A stretch of 64,000 nucleotides of DNA from DASWJZ01 sp963720705. GTDB taxonomy: Bacteria; Pseudomonadota; Alphaproteobacteria; Rhizobiales; Afifellaceae. How positions within the stretch are numbered: the first letter of the stretch is position 1; each line of letters begins with the position of its first letter. A model generated the notes under the pieces. The model searched no databases, was not told the origin of the DNA, and worked only from the letters and a program-made list of their open reading frames with translations. This document shows positions 44,443 through 54,346 of this stretch, in pieces. Position numbers and translations under genes: made by a program. The stretch lies in assembly GCA_963720705.1 (NCBI GenBank), contig CAVRGJ010000003.1:186001-250000 (forward strand). The letters are read 5' to 3'.

Positions 44443-45951
44443 CTATCCCTTCCGCCGCTCGTAGTGGGCACGTAGGTATTCGTTCAGGAGCCGCACACCC
44501 CAGCCGGAGGCCCACGATTGGTTGGTCTCGGTCGCTGGGGACCCCATCGCGGTGCCCGCCACGTCGAGGTGCGCCCACGGCGTGTCGTTCTCCACGAACC
44601 GCTTGATGAACTGCGCGCCGGTGATGGCGCCGGCGTGGCGCCCGCCGATGTTCTTCATGTCGGCGTTCTTGGAGTCGATCAGCTTGTCGTATTCGGCGCC
44701 AAGCGGCATCCGCCACACCTTCTCGCCGGTCACGGTGCCGGCTTCGGTCAGCCCATTCGCCAAACCGTCGTCGTTGGAGAAGAGCCCGGCGTGCTGGTTG
44801 CCGAGCGCAACGAGGATGGCGCCGGTCAGCGTCGCGAGGTCGACGATCGCCGTCGGTTTGTCGCTCTTCTGCACATAGGTAAGGAGATCGGCGAGGACGA
44901 GCCGCCCTTCCGCATCGGTGTTCAGAACCTCGATCGTCTGCCCCGACATGGAGGTGACGATGTCGCCTGGGCGCTGCGCCTTCCCGTCGGGCATGTTTTC
45001 GACAAGGCCGACGATGCCGACGGCGTTCACCTTTGCCTGCCTGAGCGCCAGCGTGCGCATCAGCCCCGCCACCGCGCCGGCACCGCCCATGTCGCCCTTC
45101 ATGTCCTCCATGCCGGCGGAGGGTTTGATCGAGATGCCGCCTGTGTCGAAGACCACGCCCTTGCCGACGAAGGCGACGGGCTTTTCCTTCTCGCGCCCGC
45201 CCCACCAGTGCATCAGCACGACGCGCGGCGGTCGTTCCGAGCCCTGCGCGACGCCGAGGATCGCGCCCATCTTGGCGCGGCGGATCTCGGCCTCGCCGAG
45301 AACCTTCACGTCGACGCCGAGCTTGGAAAGCCCTTTCAGATGCTCGGCAAACTCGACCGGTCCGAGGGCGTTCGCCGGCTCGTTGACGAGGTCGCGCGCG
45401 AACGCCACGCCTTCCGCAACGGCTGCGGCTGCCGTCCAGGCGCGTTCTGCCGCGGTCGAATTCGCCGTCGCGATCGCGAAACGCCGCGTCTTCGGCGTGT
45501 CCTCGTCGTCCTTCTTTTTCGTTTTGTATTTGTCGAAGCTGTAGGTGCGGAGCTTGATCCCAAGGGCGACGTCGGCCGCCTCCTGGGCCGTCACCGCCTG
45601 CCCGTCGGGCCGCTCAAGAACCACCGTGACGGCGGAGGCACTCCCCACAACCGCCGAGATCGTGCCACCGAGCTTCAGCCAGTCCTGCGGGGTGAGCTTC
45701 GATGGATCGCCGAGGCCGATGAACACGATCCTCTCGAGCTCGGAGCCCGCCGGGGCCAGAAGTTGCAACGATTTCATCGCCGCGCCCTTGAACTTCGCCG
45801 CCGCGGCTGCCCTTGAGAACCGCCCGCCCCCTGCAGCGTCGAGGGCTTCCGAGCGGCGCCCGAGCTTCAGGCCCTGGTCGGTAAAAGCCACAGCGGAGCC
45901 GGAATCGGGTACGCCAAGCTTTATGAAGGTGATCTCGACGCGGTCGGCCAT
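44443..45951 (-). CDS. pepA: Leucyl aminopeptidase PepA
   Basis: A 502-residue M17 aminopeptidase, usually hexameric with two metals. Metal and catalytic residues are seen in FVGKGVVFDTGGISIKPSAGMEDMKGDMGGAG (Lys, Asp) and LNTDAEGRLVLAD (Asp, Glu, Arg). The N-terminal domain carries VEITFIKLGVPDSGSAVAFTDQGLKLG. It is divergent from the lpt operon across a 170-bp gap, and followed by holC. Confidence 0.93.
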   Translation of the reverse strand: MADRVEITFIKLGVPDSGSAVAFTDQGLKLGRRSEALDAAGGGRFSRAAAAAKFKGAAMKSLQLLAPAGSELERIVFIGLGDPSKLTPQDWLKLGGTISAVVGSASAVTVVLERPDGQAVTAQEAADVALGIKLRTYSFDKYKTKKKDDEDTPKTRRFAIATANSTAAERAWTAAAAVAEGVAFARDLVNEPANALGPVEFAEHLKGLSKLGVDVKVLGEAEIRRAKMGAILGVAQGSERPPRVVLMHWWGGREKEKPVAFVGKGVVFDTGGISIKPSAGMEDMKGDMGGAGAVAGLMRTLALRQAKVNAVGIVGLVENMPDGKAQRPGDIVTSMSGQTIEVLNTDAEGRLVLADLLTYVQKSDKPTAIVDLATLTGAILVALGNQHAGLFSNDDGLANGLTEAGTVTGEKVWRMPLGAEYDKLIDSKNADMKNIGGRHAGAITGAQFIKRFVENDTPWAHLDVAGTAMGSPATETNQSWASGWGVRLLNEYLRAHYERRKG

Positions 45952-46121
45952 TGAATTGCCTCACGGATTTGAGCAGGCTTCTTGATCCAAGGGTTCGGGA
46001 TGCAGGGCCCGGGTGGCCGCCGTCAAGTGCGGCGTGCAACCGGGCGGGAGTTTGCAATGCGTGGTATCGTCGGCTGCAGGCACCGGAAAGCCCGGATCGG
46101 CAGCAAAATGGGCGGGGCGTG

Positions 46122-47315
46122 ATGCCGCTCATCGAGCGCTACGTGCTGCGACGAGCGGTCCACATCTTCCTCCTCGCGCTTCTCGCGGTGACCGGGGCGC
46201 TCTGGATCATACAGGTCTTCGCCCGGCTCGATGTCGTCACCTCCAAGGGTCAGGCGACATGGACCTTCGTTTTGATGACTTTCCTGGCGCTTCCTGCCCT
46301 CATTCAGGTCGTTGCGCCGATCGCATTTCTTACCTCGGCGATCCTGACGCTGAACGGCCTCACCAACGACAGTGAGCTTCCGGTCATCGCCGCCGCTGGT
46401 GCCTCCCGCGCTACCGTCAACCGCCCGATCCTCGTGCTCGGCCTCTTCGTGACGCTTGCCGTCTCAATCTCTTACCACGTCATCGCTCCGGCGAGCCTCG
46501 CAGCGCTTCGCGAGATCGTCACGTTCGTTCGCGCCGACGTCATTGCCGCCCTTGTCCAGGACGGCGGCTTTCGCTCGGTCGATCAGGGCTTGACTATGCA
46601 CATCCGCCAGAAAGCTCCTGATGGCAGCTTCCGCGGCATTTTCGTTAGCGACGACCGCAATCCCAATGAGACGGTTCAATACAGCGCCACAAAGGGCGTG
46701 CTGCTGCAACGCGGCAGCAACTCCTTTCTTGTGTTGCAAAACGGCGACCTCATTCGCCAGGACGGCGTCGGGGGCGAAACCAACGTCGTCGATTTCGAAA
46801 CCTATGCACTCGATCTAAGTCAGCTCGGCCCTCCGAACGCGAACGCAGTCTACAAGGCGAGAGAGCGATCCACGCTTTATCTCCTCGAACCCGACCCCAG
46901 CGATTCTGCGATCACACCTGACGCCGCCAGGGTCGTCTTCGAACTCCACAACCGCATTACCGCTCCGCTCTACACACTTGTCTTCGGGCTCGTCGCTCTC
47001 GCTTTCCTCGGGCGTCCCCGGACCAATCGTCAGGATCGCAGGTTCGCCATCGCGGCCTGCGTTGTACTGTGCATAGCGCTGCGCGCCGGGGGCTTCGCCA
47101 TCGCTTCGGTTGCCTTGAATTCGCCGGCCGCAGTACCGCTTCTTTACGTCATTCCGCTCGCGGGGATCGGCTTCGGCCTTGCCGCGATGCTTTTCGATGC
47201 GCGTCTGCCGACCCCCCGCTTCGTCGAAGCCGGCTGGGATCAATTGTTCGGCGCGCTGACGCGCGCATTTCCAAGATTCGCTCCTGTCGGTGCCAACTTC
47301 GACGGTGAGCCATGA
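46122..47315 (+). CDS. lptF: LPS export permease LptF
   Basis: A 397-residue inner membrane protein of the YjgP/YjgQ family, with LptG and LptB extracting lipopolysaccharide. It has N-terminal membrane helices starting LIERYVLRRAVHIFLLALLAVTGALWIIQVFARLDVVTSKGQ, a periplasmic beta-jellyroll in the middle (DVIAALVQDGGFRSVDQGLTMHIRQ) and C-terminal helices. ATG 46122 after GGGCGGGG is chosen; an earlier frame from 45951 is unlikely. It overlaps lptG by ATGA. Confidence 0.93.
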   Translation: MPLIERYVLRRAVHIFLLALLAVTGALWIIQVFARLDVVTSKGQATWTFVLMTFLALPALIQVVAPIAFLTSAILTLNGLTNDSELPVIAAAGASRATVNRPILVLGLFVTLAVSISYHVIAPASLAALREIVTFVRADVIAALVQDGGFRSVDQGLTMHIRQKAPDGSFRGIFVSDDRNPNETVQYSATKGVLLQRGSNSFLVLQNGDLIRQDGVGGETNVVDFETYALDLSQLGPPNANAVYKARERSTLYLLEPDPSDSAITPDAARVVFELHNRITAPLYTLVFGLVALAFLGRPRTNRQDRRFAIAACVVLCIALRAGGFAIASVALNSPAAVPLLYVIPLAGIGFGLAAMLFDARLPTPRFVEAGWDQLFGALTRAFPRFAPVGANFDGEP

Positions 47316-48388
47316 TAACGCGCGTGCTCAGCCGTTACATTGCGCGACGCTTTACAGCCACGCTGCTTCTCATGCTCGTCTCCGGCTGCATCGTCATTTT
47401 CCTCGCCGACTATGTGGAAGTGCTACGGCGCTTCAGCGACGAAGCGGGCTTCAACGGCGCGCTCGGATTAACGCTCGCCGCGATGCACGTTCCGATCCTG
47501 CTCGACGGCGCACTGCCCTTCGCATTCCTCTTCGCCGCACTGCTGAGCCTCATCAACTTGTCGCGTAAGCTCGAACTCGTCGTGGCCCGCGCGAGCGGCG
47601 TGTCGGTGTGGCAGTTTCTGCGCGCCCCGTTCGCCGTCGCTATTGTCTTCGGCGCTGCTGCGACAGCGCTGCTCAACCCCGTCGCCGTGAACCTGAAGGA
47701 GCGCGCCGACAATCTCGAGGCCGAGCTCCTCGGCCGAACGGCTTGGGGTTCGGGACACTGGTTCAGGCAGGAGGGACGCGGAAGCTCTTCTATTGTGCAC
47801 GCCGCCTCTGCGGAGGCGAACGGAAGGGCGATCCTCGGCGTGACGGCGTTTGTCTACGACGAAGCGGGCCGGTTCCGCGAGAAGGTCGATGCACCGCGCG
47901 GTGAATATCTCCCTGGGCGGTGGATTTTGACCGACGCTTCGGTAGCCTCGGCGGAATCCGCGCCGCACACGGTCGCCCGCTACGAGCTGCCGACCCTCCT
48001 GACTGCCAGGGAGTTGGAGCGCCGTTTCGTCGAGCCGGAAGCGATTTCCGTGTGGTCGCTGCCCGGCTTCATAAGGACTGCTGAACGTACCGGGCGCGAC
48101 CCCGATCCATTTCGGGTTGCTTTCCATACGCTCGTCAGCAGGCCGGTCTTCCTGTTCGCGATGGTTCTGATCGCGGCGACGGTCAGTTTGCGGCTCACTC
48201 GCTACGGCGGAACCTGGCGACTGGTCCTGACTGGCGCCACTATCGGCTTTCTGCTTTATGCTTTCGCTCAGATTGCCAGCGACCTGGGCGGTAACGGGAT
48301 CATCGATCCGGTGCTGGCGGCTTGGCTGCCGCCTATCGTTGCGCTGACCCTTGGCGCGACCACCCTGCTTTTCCAGGAGGACGGGTGA
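47312..48388 (+). CDS. lptG: LPS export permease LptG
   Basis: A 358-residue partner of LptF with the same membrane plan. It starts MITRVLSRYIARRFTATLLLMLVSGCIVIFLADYVEVLRRFSD, has a periplasmic jellyroll (about 130-265), then three C-terminal helices. The start overlaps lptF (ATGA), and the stop overlaps the GTG start of lptD. LptB is not in this window. Confidence 0.93.
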   Translation: MITRVLSRYIARRFTATLLLMLVSGCIVIFLADYVEVLRRFSDEAGFNGALGLTLAAMHVPILLDGALPFAFLFAALLSLINLSRKLELVVARASGVSVWQFLRAPFAVAIVFGAAATALLNPVAVNLKERADNLEAELLGRTAWGSGHWFRQEGRGSSSIVHAASAEANGRAILGVTAFVYDEAGRFREKVDAPRGEYLPGRWILTDASVASAESAPHTVARYELPTLLTARELERRFVEPEAISVWSLPGFIRTAERTGRDPDPFRVAFHTLVSRPVFLFAMVLIAATVSLRLTRYGGTWRLVLTGATIGFLLYAFAQIASDLGGNGIIDPVLAAWLPPIVALTLGATTLLFQEDG

Positions 48389-50790
48389 AGCTCAGAGTAT
48401 TGCGTCGGCGCCGGAGGCTGGCGGCAAGCCTCGCAAAGGGCGGCAAGCTGTTGGTGGCGTGCGCGGCCTCGGCCGCACTCGCTGCCGGAGGCCTGCCGGC
48501 GATTGCCCAGTCGATCGGGCCGATCGGTGCCGGCGCGGATGCGCTGCCGCAAGACACGGCGGGCGGCCAAATGCTGCTCCAGGCCGACCAGCTGGTTTAC
48601 GATTTCGACCACGAAGTCGTCACCGCGATCGGCAACGTGCAGATGTACTACAAAGGCTACACGCTCGATGCCGACCGTATTTCTTACGATCAGAAATCCG
48701 GTCGCCTGATCGCTACCGGCGGCATCCGCATGCTCGACCCGAGCGGCAACCTCACCACGACCGATAGGCTCGACGTCACCGATGATTTCCGCGACGGGTT
48801 CGTCGGCAGCCTGAACCTGATCACAACCGACCGCACGCGTTTCACGGCGCAGACAGCGGAGCGGCGCGACGGAACGCTGACCATCTTCCGCAGGGGCGTC
48901 TATACGGCATGCGAGCCCTGTCTTGAGCACCCCGAGCGGCCTCCGCTCTGGCAGATCAAGGCGGCGCGCATCATCCATAACGAGAAAGATCATCGTATCT
49001 ACTACGAGAACGCCCGCCTCGAGTTCTTTGGGATTCCGATCGCCTATATGCCGATCTTTTTCCATCCCGACCCGACGGTGAAGCGCAAGTCCGGCTTTCT
49101 CGTTCCCTCGGTGCTGCAGAGCGACGCTCTCGGATTCGGGGTGACAACGCCGTTCTTCTGGAACCTCGCGCCCAACTACGACGTCACGTTCTCGCCGACC
49201 ATCCTGAGCCGGCAGGGGTTGCTCATGCAGGCGCAATGGCGCCAACGCATGATGAACGGCTCCTACTCGATTCAGCTCGCTGGCATCTTTCAGAACGATC
49301 CGGAAGCCTTCGTCAATAACGGTGAACCGCTCAGCGGCGACCGTGACCTGCGCGGCGCCGCGCGCACACAAGGCGCCTTCAGCCTGAGCAAGAATTGGTC
49401 CTTCGGCTGGGACATAGATTTTTCCACCGACCGCACCTTCAACCGCGACTACAAGATTCCCGGCGCGCAGGCGGGCGAGCTGCCATCGACCGTCTACTTG
49501 AACGGGATGAACGATCGGGACTATTTCGCAGCCAGCGGCTATTTCATTCGCGTTCAGCGCGAAGATACGGAGGAGACCCTCCCCAACGGCGACGTCTATG
49601 TGCACGACGACCAGGCCGAGCAGGCGTTCGTCCATCCGGTCGTCGACCGCAACTACGTCGTCGACAAGCCGATCTTCGGCGGCGAACTGCGCCTTGATTC
49701 AAACCTCGCGAGCCTGACACGCGACAAGAGCGACATTCGGCACCCGCCCGCGCCTTTCAGTCCATATTATGCCGGCGTCGCGGGCTCCTTTACACGCGCC
49801 ACCAATCGCGCCAGCTGGAAGCGCCGTCTGATACTTCCCGGCGGCCAGCTCGTGACGCCGTTCAGCTATGTACAGGCCGACGCCGACTGGATCGCTTCTG
49901 ACGACCCGGCAGCCGGCTTGACCAATTCCGGGGCGACCGGGCGAGTGATGCCGGCGGTCGGCGTCGAATACGAATGGCCGTTTCTTGCAACGCTCGGCTC
50001 AACGACACACACGTTCGGCCCGAAGGTGCAGGTCATCGCACGGCCAAACGAGGTGCATGCCGGCAGCCTTCCGAACGAGGACTCGCAGAGCCTCGAATTT
50101 GACGACACGACGCTGTTCAAGTGGGACAAGTTCGCCGGCTACGATCGCCAGGAAGGAGGCACGCGCGCAAATCTCGGGCTTCTCTATCAGGGTCTTTTCC
50201 CAAACGGCGCGTCGATTGACGCCGTTATGGGCCGCTCATATCAACTCGCCGGCACGAACTCCTTCTCGCTCCAGGACCATGCCTTGACCGGCGTCGGGTC
50301 GGGGCTCGAAACACGCAAGTCCGACTACCTCGCGCGTGTCACGCTGAACACCGGATTCGGGCTGGCGGTCACTGGGCGAGGTCGCTTTGACGATCAAGAC
50401 CTCACGCTGAACCGCCTTGATCTCTCTGCGACCGGCGGCTACGGGCACAGTTCTGCGGGCGTCGACTATACCTACATGCGCGAAAGCCCAGCCTCAGGCA
50501 TATTCACGCGGCGCGAAGAACTCAGCACCGCCGCGGCCGTTGGAATTACCGACAACTGGTCGCTGCTCGGCTCGCTCGTGTTCGATCTGGGCAAGAACAG
50601 CCTGGTCTCCGACAGCCTCGGGGTCGCTTACGCCGACGATTGCTTTTCCGTCTCCGCCACCTATTCTGAGACGACCGACACGTACACTGACCTCGTCTCG
50701 GCGCGACAGATATTCTTCCGGCTCAGCCTGAGGACGATCGCCGACGGGGGATTTGGGCAGTCGCTGCGACCCGATTCCCAGGTACAATAG
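48385..50790 (+). CDS. lptD: LPS-assembly outer membrane protein LptD
   Basis: An 801-residue LptD (OstA). After a basic N-terminus with a signal segment (KLLVACAASAALAAGGLPAIAQ) come the OstA-like jellyroll (MLLQADQLVYDFDHEVVTAIGNVQMYYKGYTLDADRISYDQKS) and the beta-barrel (from about 220). The cysteines CEPC (in YTACEPCLEHPE) and one near the end (DDCFSV) fit the usual disulfide pairing idea. Start GTG 48385 overlaps the lptG stop and has CAGGAGGAC before it. Confidence 0.94.
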   Translation: MKLRVLRRRRRLAASLAKGGKLLVACAASAALAAGGLPAIAQSIGPIGAGADALPQDTAGGQMLLQADQLVYDFDHEVVTAIGNVQMYYKGYTLDADRISYDQKSGRLIATGGIRMLDPSGNLTTTDRLDVTDDFRDGFVGSLNLITTDRTRFTAQTAERRDGTLTIFRRGVYTACEPCLEHPERPPLWQIKAARIIHNEKDHRIYYENARLEFFGIPIAYMPIFFHPDPTVKRKSGFLVPSVLQSDALGFGVTTPFFWNLAPNYDVTFSPTILSRQGLLMQAQWRQRMMNGSYSIQLAGIFQNDPEAFVNNGEPLSGDRDLRGAARTQGAFSLSKNWSFGWDIDFSTDRTFNRDYKIPGAQAGELPSTVYLNGMNDRDYFAASGYFIRVQREDTEETLPNGDVYVHDDQAEQAFVHPVVDRNYVVDKPIFGGELRLDSNLASLTRDKSDIRHPPAPFSPYYAGVAGSFTRATNRASWKRRLILPGGQLVTPFSYVQADADWIASDDPAAGLTNSGATGRVMPAVGVEYEWPFLATLGSTTHTFGPKVQVIARPNEVHAGSLPNEDSQSLEFDDTTLFKWDKFAGYDRQEGGTRANLGLLYQGLFPNGASIDAVMGRSYQLAGTNSFSLQDHALTGVGSGLETRKSDYLARVTLNTGFGLAVTGRGRFDDQDLTLNRLDLSATGGYGHSSAGVDYTYMRESPASGIFTRREELSTAAAVGITDNWSLLGSLVFDLGKNSLVSDSLGVAYADDCFSVSATYSETTDTYTDLVSARQIFFRLSLRTIADGGFGQSLRPDSQVQ

Positions 50791-50869
50791 GGAATATGGC
50801 CGGATTTTCGACAGATTGATCGGTAGACATTCTTCGTCGATTCGTCCGAAATTGCCGAGACCACCATTG

Positions 50870-51805
50870 ATGGCATTGAGAATGCGTCATTTGCCCCGAT
50901 TCGCGCTGGTAGCGCTCGTCCTCTCGGCGCTGCCGTTGCTCGTAGCGCAGCCGGCTTCAGCGAGCGCAATCCGCGTCCTGGTCAATGATCAGCCGATCAC
51001 GACGTACGACATCCAGCAGCGCACGAAAATGCTGCGCCTCTTCACCCACGGGAAGGCGGGCGAGAAAGAGGCGACGGATCAACTGATCGACGAACAACTC
51101 ATGTTGCAGGAGGCCTCGCGGCGGCATGTGGAGGTGAGCGACGCCGCCATCGACCAAGAAATCGCGGATCGAGCGAGCGGCGCGAAGATGACCGCCGCTC
51201 AGTTCAATCAAGCCCTCAGGCAGGCAGGACTGGATCCCGATACCTTCAGGCAGTACCTGCACGCCAACATGGCATGGGCGAGGGTCGTCCGCGCTCGGTT
51301 CCGCGCAACCGTTACCGTGACCGACCAGGACGTCGCTGCGGCGCTGAGCTCGCGCAACGATGCGGGACCGCAGCAAGCAGCCTTCGAATACATGCTCCAG
51401 TCCATCGTCTTCATCGTCCCGTCCGGGGCCAGCAGCGCCGTCGTCAACGAGCGGCTGAACGCGGCGAAGGCTTTCCACGACGGCTTTCAGGGTTGCGATC
51501 ATAGCGTCGAGCAAGCGGGCGGCTCGCCCAACGTCGTCATCCAGCCCCCCGTACGGAAAGCGGAGGCCGACCTGCCCGCGCCGCTCAAGGCGGAACTTGC
51601 CGCTGCGGAAGTCGGCAGCGCGACGAAGCCGGAACGGACCAGCGAGGGCTTCCAGATTGTCGGCGTCTGCGCCAAGAACGCGATCGCGGGCGAAACCGAG
51701 GCGGCAGTCGCGGTTCGCGAGGAAATACTCGGCGAGCGTGGACAGCTCCTCGCCCGTCGCTATCTTCGCGACCTCCGCTCCGACGCCGTCATCGAGTACC
51801 GGTGA
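50870..51805 (+). CDS. surA: SurA-like periplasmic chaperone
   Basis: A 311-residue protein. A signal peptide (FALVALVLSALPLLVAQPASASA) precedes the SurA N-terminal domain: IRVLVNDQPITTYDIQQRTKMLRLFTHGKAGEKEATDQLIDEQLMLQEASRRHVEVSDAAID. The second half has a degenerate parvulin-like region (QSIVFIVPSGASSAVVNERLNAAKAF) and lacks the clear two PPIase domains of enteric SurA. Short SurA forms in this position are usual in alphaproteobacteria. The start may be ATG 50870 or 50882. It overlaps pdxA by GTGA. Confidence 0.85.
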   Translation: MALRMRHLPRFALVALVLSALPLLVAQPASASAIRVLVNDQPITTYDIQQRTKMLRLFTHGKAGEKEATDQLIDEQLMLQEASRRHVEVSDAAIDQEIADRASGAKMTAAQFNQALRQAGLDPDTFRQYLHANMAWARVVRARFRATVTVTDQDVAAALSSRNDAGPQQAAFEYMLQSIVFIVPSGASSAVVNERLNAAKAFHDGFQGCDHSVEQAGGSPNVVIQPPVRKAEADLPAPLKAELAAAEVGSATKPERTSEGFQIVGVCAKNAIAGETEAAVAVREEILGERGQLLARRYLRDLRSDAVIEYR

Positions 51806-52827
51806 GCCGCGCGGCGTCGCGCTCGCCGCTCGCGCTGACGCTTGGCGAGCCTGCCGGGGTTGGCCCCGACATCGCCATCGAGGCTTGGCTGGCGCGAAGC
51901 GCCGCCGACGTACCGCCCTTTGTCTTTGTGGGCGACGCGGAATTGCTTGCCCGACGCGCGACGTCGTTGGGGCGCGATATCCGCACCAAGACCGTCGAAG
52001 TCGGCGCCGCGGCTGCGACTTTTCCTGATGCGCTGCCGTGCCTGGCGGGCGCTCCGGCGGTATCCGGCACGCCGGGCACCATCGCACCGTCCGACACGCC
52101 GGCTGTAGTCTGGTCGATCCGTCGCGCGGCCGAGCTCGTCCGCGACGGCGCCGCAAGCGCGATCGTCACCAACCCGGTCCAGAAGAAGGCGCTCGGCGCC
52201 ATCGGATTCCCTTATCCCGGCCACACCGAGTATCTCGGCGTCCTCGCACAAGAGCTCTTCGCAAAATCGGCCGCGCCCGTCATGATGCTTGCGGGGCCGG
52301 ACCTGAAAGTCGTGCCGGTCACGATCCACATCCCCCTTGTCGAAGTCGCGCGCAGGCTGACGTCCGACCTCATCGTGCGGACGGCAATCGTCGTCGCGCG
52401 CGATCTCGCCCGCCGTTTTTCGATTCCCAATCCGCGGCTTGCCGTTGCCGGCCTCAACCCGCACGCAGGCGAAGCAGGCATGCTCGGGCGCGAAGACGAG
52501 ACGATCGTCCGTCCGGCGGTCGAGGCGCTGCGGCGCACGGGGATCGAGACGACCGGCCCCCTCCCCGCCGACTCGATGTTCCATCCCGAAGCGAGACAGA
52601 CCTACGACGCCGCTCTCTGTATGTATCATGACCAGGCGCTGATCCCGATCAAGGCGATCGCCTTCGACAAGGCGGTGAACGTCACGCTCGGTCTCCCCTT
52701 CGTGCGCACGTCTCCGGATCACGGGACGGCGCTCGCCATCGCCGGCTCGGGCAAGGCGCACGCCACGAGCCTGATCGAGGCGCTTAAGCTGGCGCGATCC
52801 ATGAGTTGCCGCGAGGCGGCCGTTTGA
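51802..52827 (+). CDS. pdxA: 4-hydroxythreonine-4-phosphate dehydrogenase
   Basis: A 341-residue PdxA for pyridoxal phosphate synthesis. LALTLGEPAGVGPDIA is the diagnostic N-terminus. Metal-ligand histidines are in PGHTEYLG, VTIHIPLVEV and YHDQALIPIKAIAFDKAVNVTLGLPFVRTSPDHGTA. Start GTG 51802 overlaps the surA stop; the end overlaps rsmA. The surA-pdxA-rsmA order is widely conserved. Confidence 0.94.
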   Translation: MSRAASRSPLALTLGEPAGVGPDIAIEAWLARSAADVPPFVFVGDAELLARRATSLGRDIRTKTVEVGAAAATFPDALPCLAGAPAVSGTPGTIAPSDTPAVVWSIRRAAELVRDGAASAIVTNPVQKKALGAIGFPYPGHTEYLGVLAQELFAKSAAPVMMLAGPDLKVVPVTIHIPLVEVARRLTSDLIVRTAIVVARDLARRFSIPNPRLAVAGLNPHAGEAGMLGREDETIVRPAVEALRRTGIETTGPLPADSMFHPEARQTYDAALCMYHDQALIPIKAIAFDKAVNVTLGLPFVRTSPDHGTALAIAGSGKAHATSLIEALKLARSMSCREAAV

Positions 52828-53675
52828 GGGACGACGCGCTGCAAGCGCTTCCGCCGCTTCGCGAGGTCATCGCCGCGCACGGCCTCGCCGCCCGCAAAGC
52901 CCTCGGGCAGAACTTCCTCCTCGATCTCAACCTGACGCGCCGCATCGCGCGCGCCGGCGGACCGCTTGCCGATAGCCATGTCGTCGAGATCGGTCCCGGT
53001 CCGGGCGGGCTGACGCGTGCGCTGCTTGTCGAAGGCGCGGCGCATGTGACAGCCATCGAACGCGACCGGCGTGCGCTGCCGGCACTCGCAGAGATCGCCG
53101 CTGCAGCACCGGGACGCCTCACCATCGTGGAGGGCGACGCACTGGCCTTCGACTACTCGCAGCTCTCCACCGATCGCCCGATCCGAATCGTCGCCAACCT
53201 CCCCTACAACATCGCGACGCCGCTTCTCGTCGGCTGGCTGTCCTCGATGACATGGCCACCGTTCTGGGCGAGCCTGACGCTGATGTTCCAGCGCGAGGTT
53301 GCAGATCGGATCGTCGCCAAGGCCGGCACAAAGGCTTACGGGCGTCTCGCGGTGTTGACGCAGTGGCGCACGTGCCCGACCCGGCTCTTCGACGTTCCGG
53401 CGCGCGCCTTCACACCACCGCCGAAGGTGACATCGGCGGTCGTGCGCTTCGAGCCACGTGCCGACGCGCAGCCCGTTCCACCGCGAGCCGTGGAGGCGGT
53501 GACGGCCGCCGCCTTCGGCCAGAGACGCAAGATGCTGCGCGGGAGCCTGAAGCAGCTTTGGCCTGAGCCGGAGCCCATCCTGCAAGAGCTCGGCATCGCA
53601 CCGACGCTTCGCGCAGAGGATCTGGCGATCGAGGACTTTCTACGCCTCGTCCGCTTCTTCGCCGAGCACCGCTAG
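52824..53675 (+). CDS. rsmA: 16S rRNA dimethyladenosine transferase RsmA
   Basis: A 283-residue KsgA/RsmA methylating two adenosines at the 3' end of 16S rRNA. Motifs: ARKALGQNFLLD, VVEIGPGPGGLTRALL (S-adenosylmethionine site) and NLPYNIATPLL (catalytic). TTG at 52824 overlaps the pdxA stop (TTGA) and gives the family start RDDALQALPPLREVI; an earlier TTG at 52806 exists. Its stop overlaps the convergent gmk stop within TAG/CTA. Confidence 0.92.
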   Translation: MRDDALQALPPLREVIAAHGLAARKALGQNFLLDLNLTRRIARAGGPLADSHVVEIGPGPGGLTRALLVEGAAHVTAIERDRRALPALAEIAAAAPGRLTIVEGDALAFDYSQLSTDRPIRIVANLPYNIATPLLVGWLSSMTWPPFWASLTLMFQREVADRIVAKAGTKAYGRLAVLTQWRTCPTRLFDVPARAFTPPPKVTSAVVRFEPRADAQPVPPRAVEAVTAAAFGQRRKMLRGSLKQLWPEPEPILQELGIAPTLRAEDLAIEDFLRLVRFFAEHR

Positions 53676-54346
53676 GAAGCGCCGCGCGCTGCCTCGTCGG
53701 CTTCCTGGAGCAGGCTCTCGACGAAATCCTCCAGCCCCGTGACGCGCTCCCGGCGCATGCGCTCGGCGGCGAGGATCGCCCGCACGAGCGGAAACGAGCG
53801 ATCGAGATCCTCGTTGACGACCACGTAGTCGTACGACGACCACTTCTCGATTTCGGCGCGCGCGTTCGCAAGACGACGGCGTATCGCGTCGGACGTATCC
53901 TCGGCGCGCCGCTCAAGGCGCGCCCGAAGCTCGCGGAAATTCGGCGGAAGCACGAACACGCGAACGAGGTCCGCTCGCGTTTCCTCGATTCTCGCAAGCT
54001 GCTCCGTGCCCTGCCAATCGATATCGAAGAGTACGTCCCGCCCTTGCGCCAGCGCGCGCTCGACCGGCGCGCGCGGCGTGCCGTAGAAGTTGCCGTGCAC
54101 CTCTGCCCATTCCAGAAGCTCGCCGCGCTCGCGCATGCGCGCGAACTCTGTCTGCTCGATGAAACGGTAGTGGCGGCCCTCCACCTCGCTCGCGCGGCGC
54201 GGCCGCGTCGTCACCGAGATCGAAAGAACGAGATCGCGCTCTTCCGACAGGAGCAGGCGCGCGAGCGTCGACTTGCCGGCGCCCGAGGGCGACGACAGCA
54301 CGAACATCACGCCCCTGCGGCGAAGCTGTATCGGACCGGTGCTCAT
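53672..54346 (-). CDS. gmk: Guanylate kinase
   Basis: A 224-residue kinase phosphorylating GMP to GDP. It has the P-loop FVLSSPSGAGKSTLARLLL, the GMP-binding part (SVTTRPRRASEVEGRHYRFIEQTEFARM and EWAEVHGNFYGTPRAPVERAL), and LFDIDWQGTEQL. It overlaps yicC by 4 bp, the usual pair. It ends the fab-mltG-yicC-gmk run. Confidence 0.94.
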   Translation of the reverse strand: MSTGPIQLRRRGVMFVLSSPSGAGKSTLARLLLSEERDLVLSISVTTRPRRASEVEGRHYRFIEQTEFARMRERGELLEWAEVHGNFYGTPRAPVERALAQGRDVLFDIDWQGTEQLARIEETRADLVRVFVLPPNFRELRARLERRAEDTSDAIRRRLANARAEIEKWSSYDYVVVNEDLDRSFPLVRAILAAERMRRERVTGLEDFVESLLQEADEAARGAS

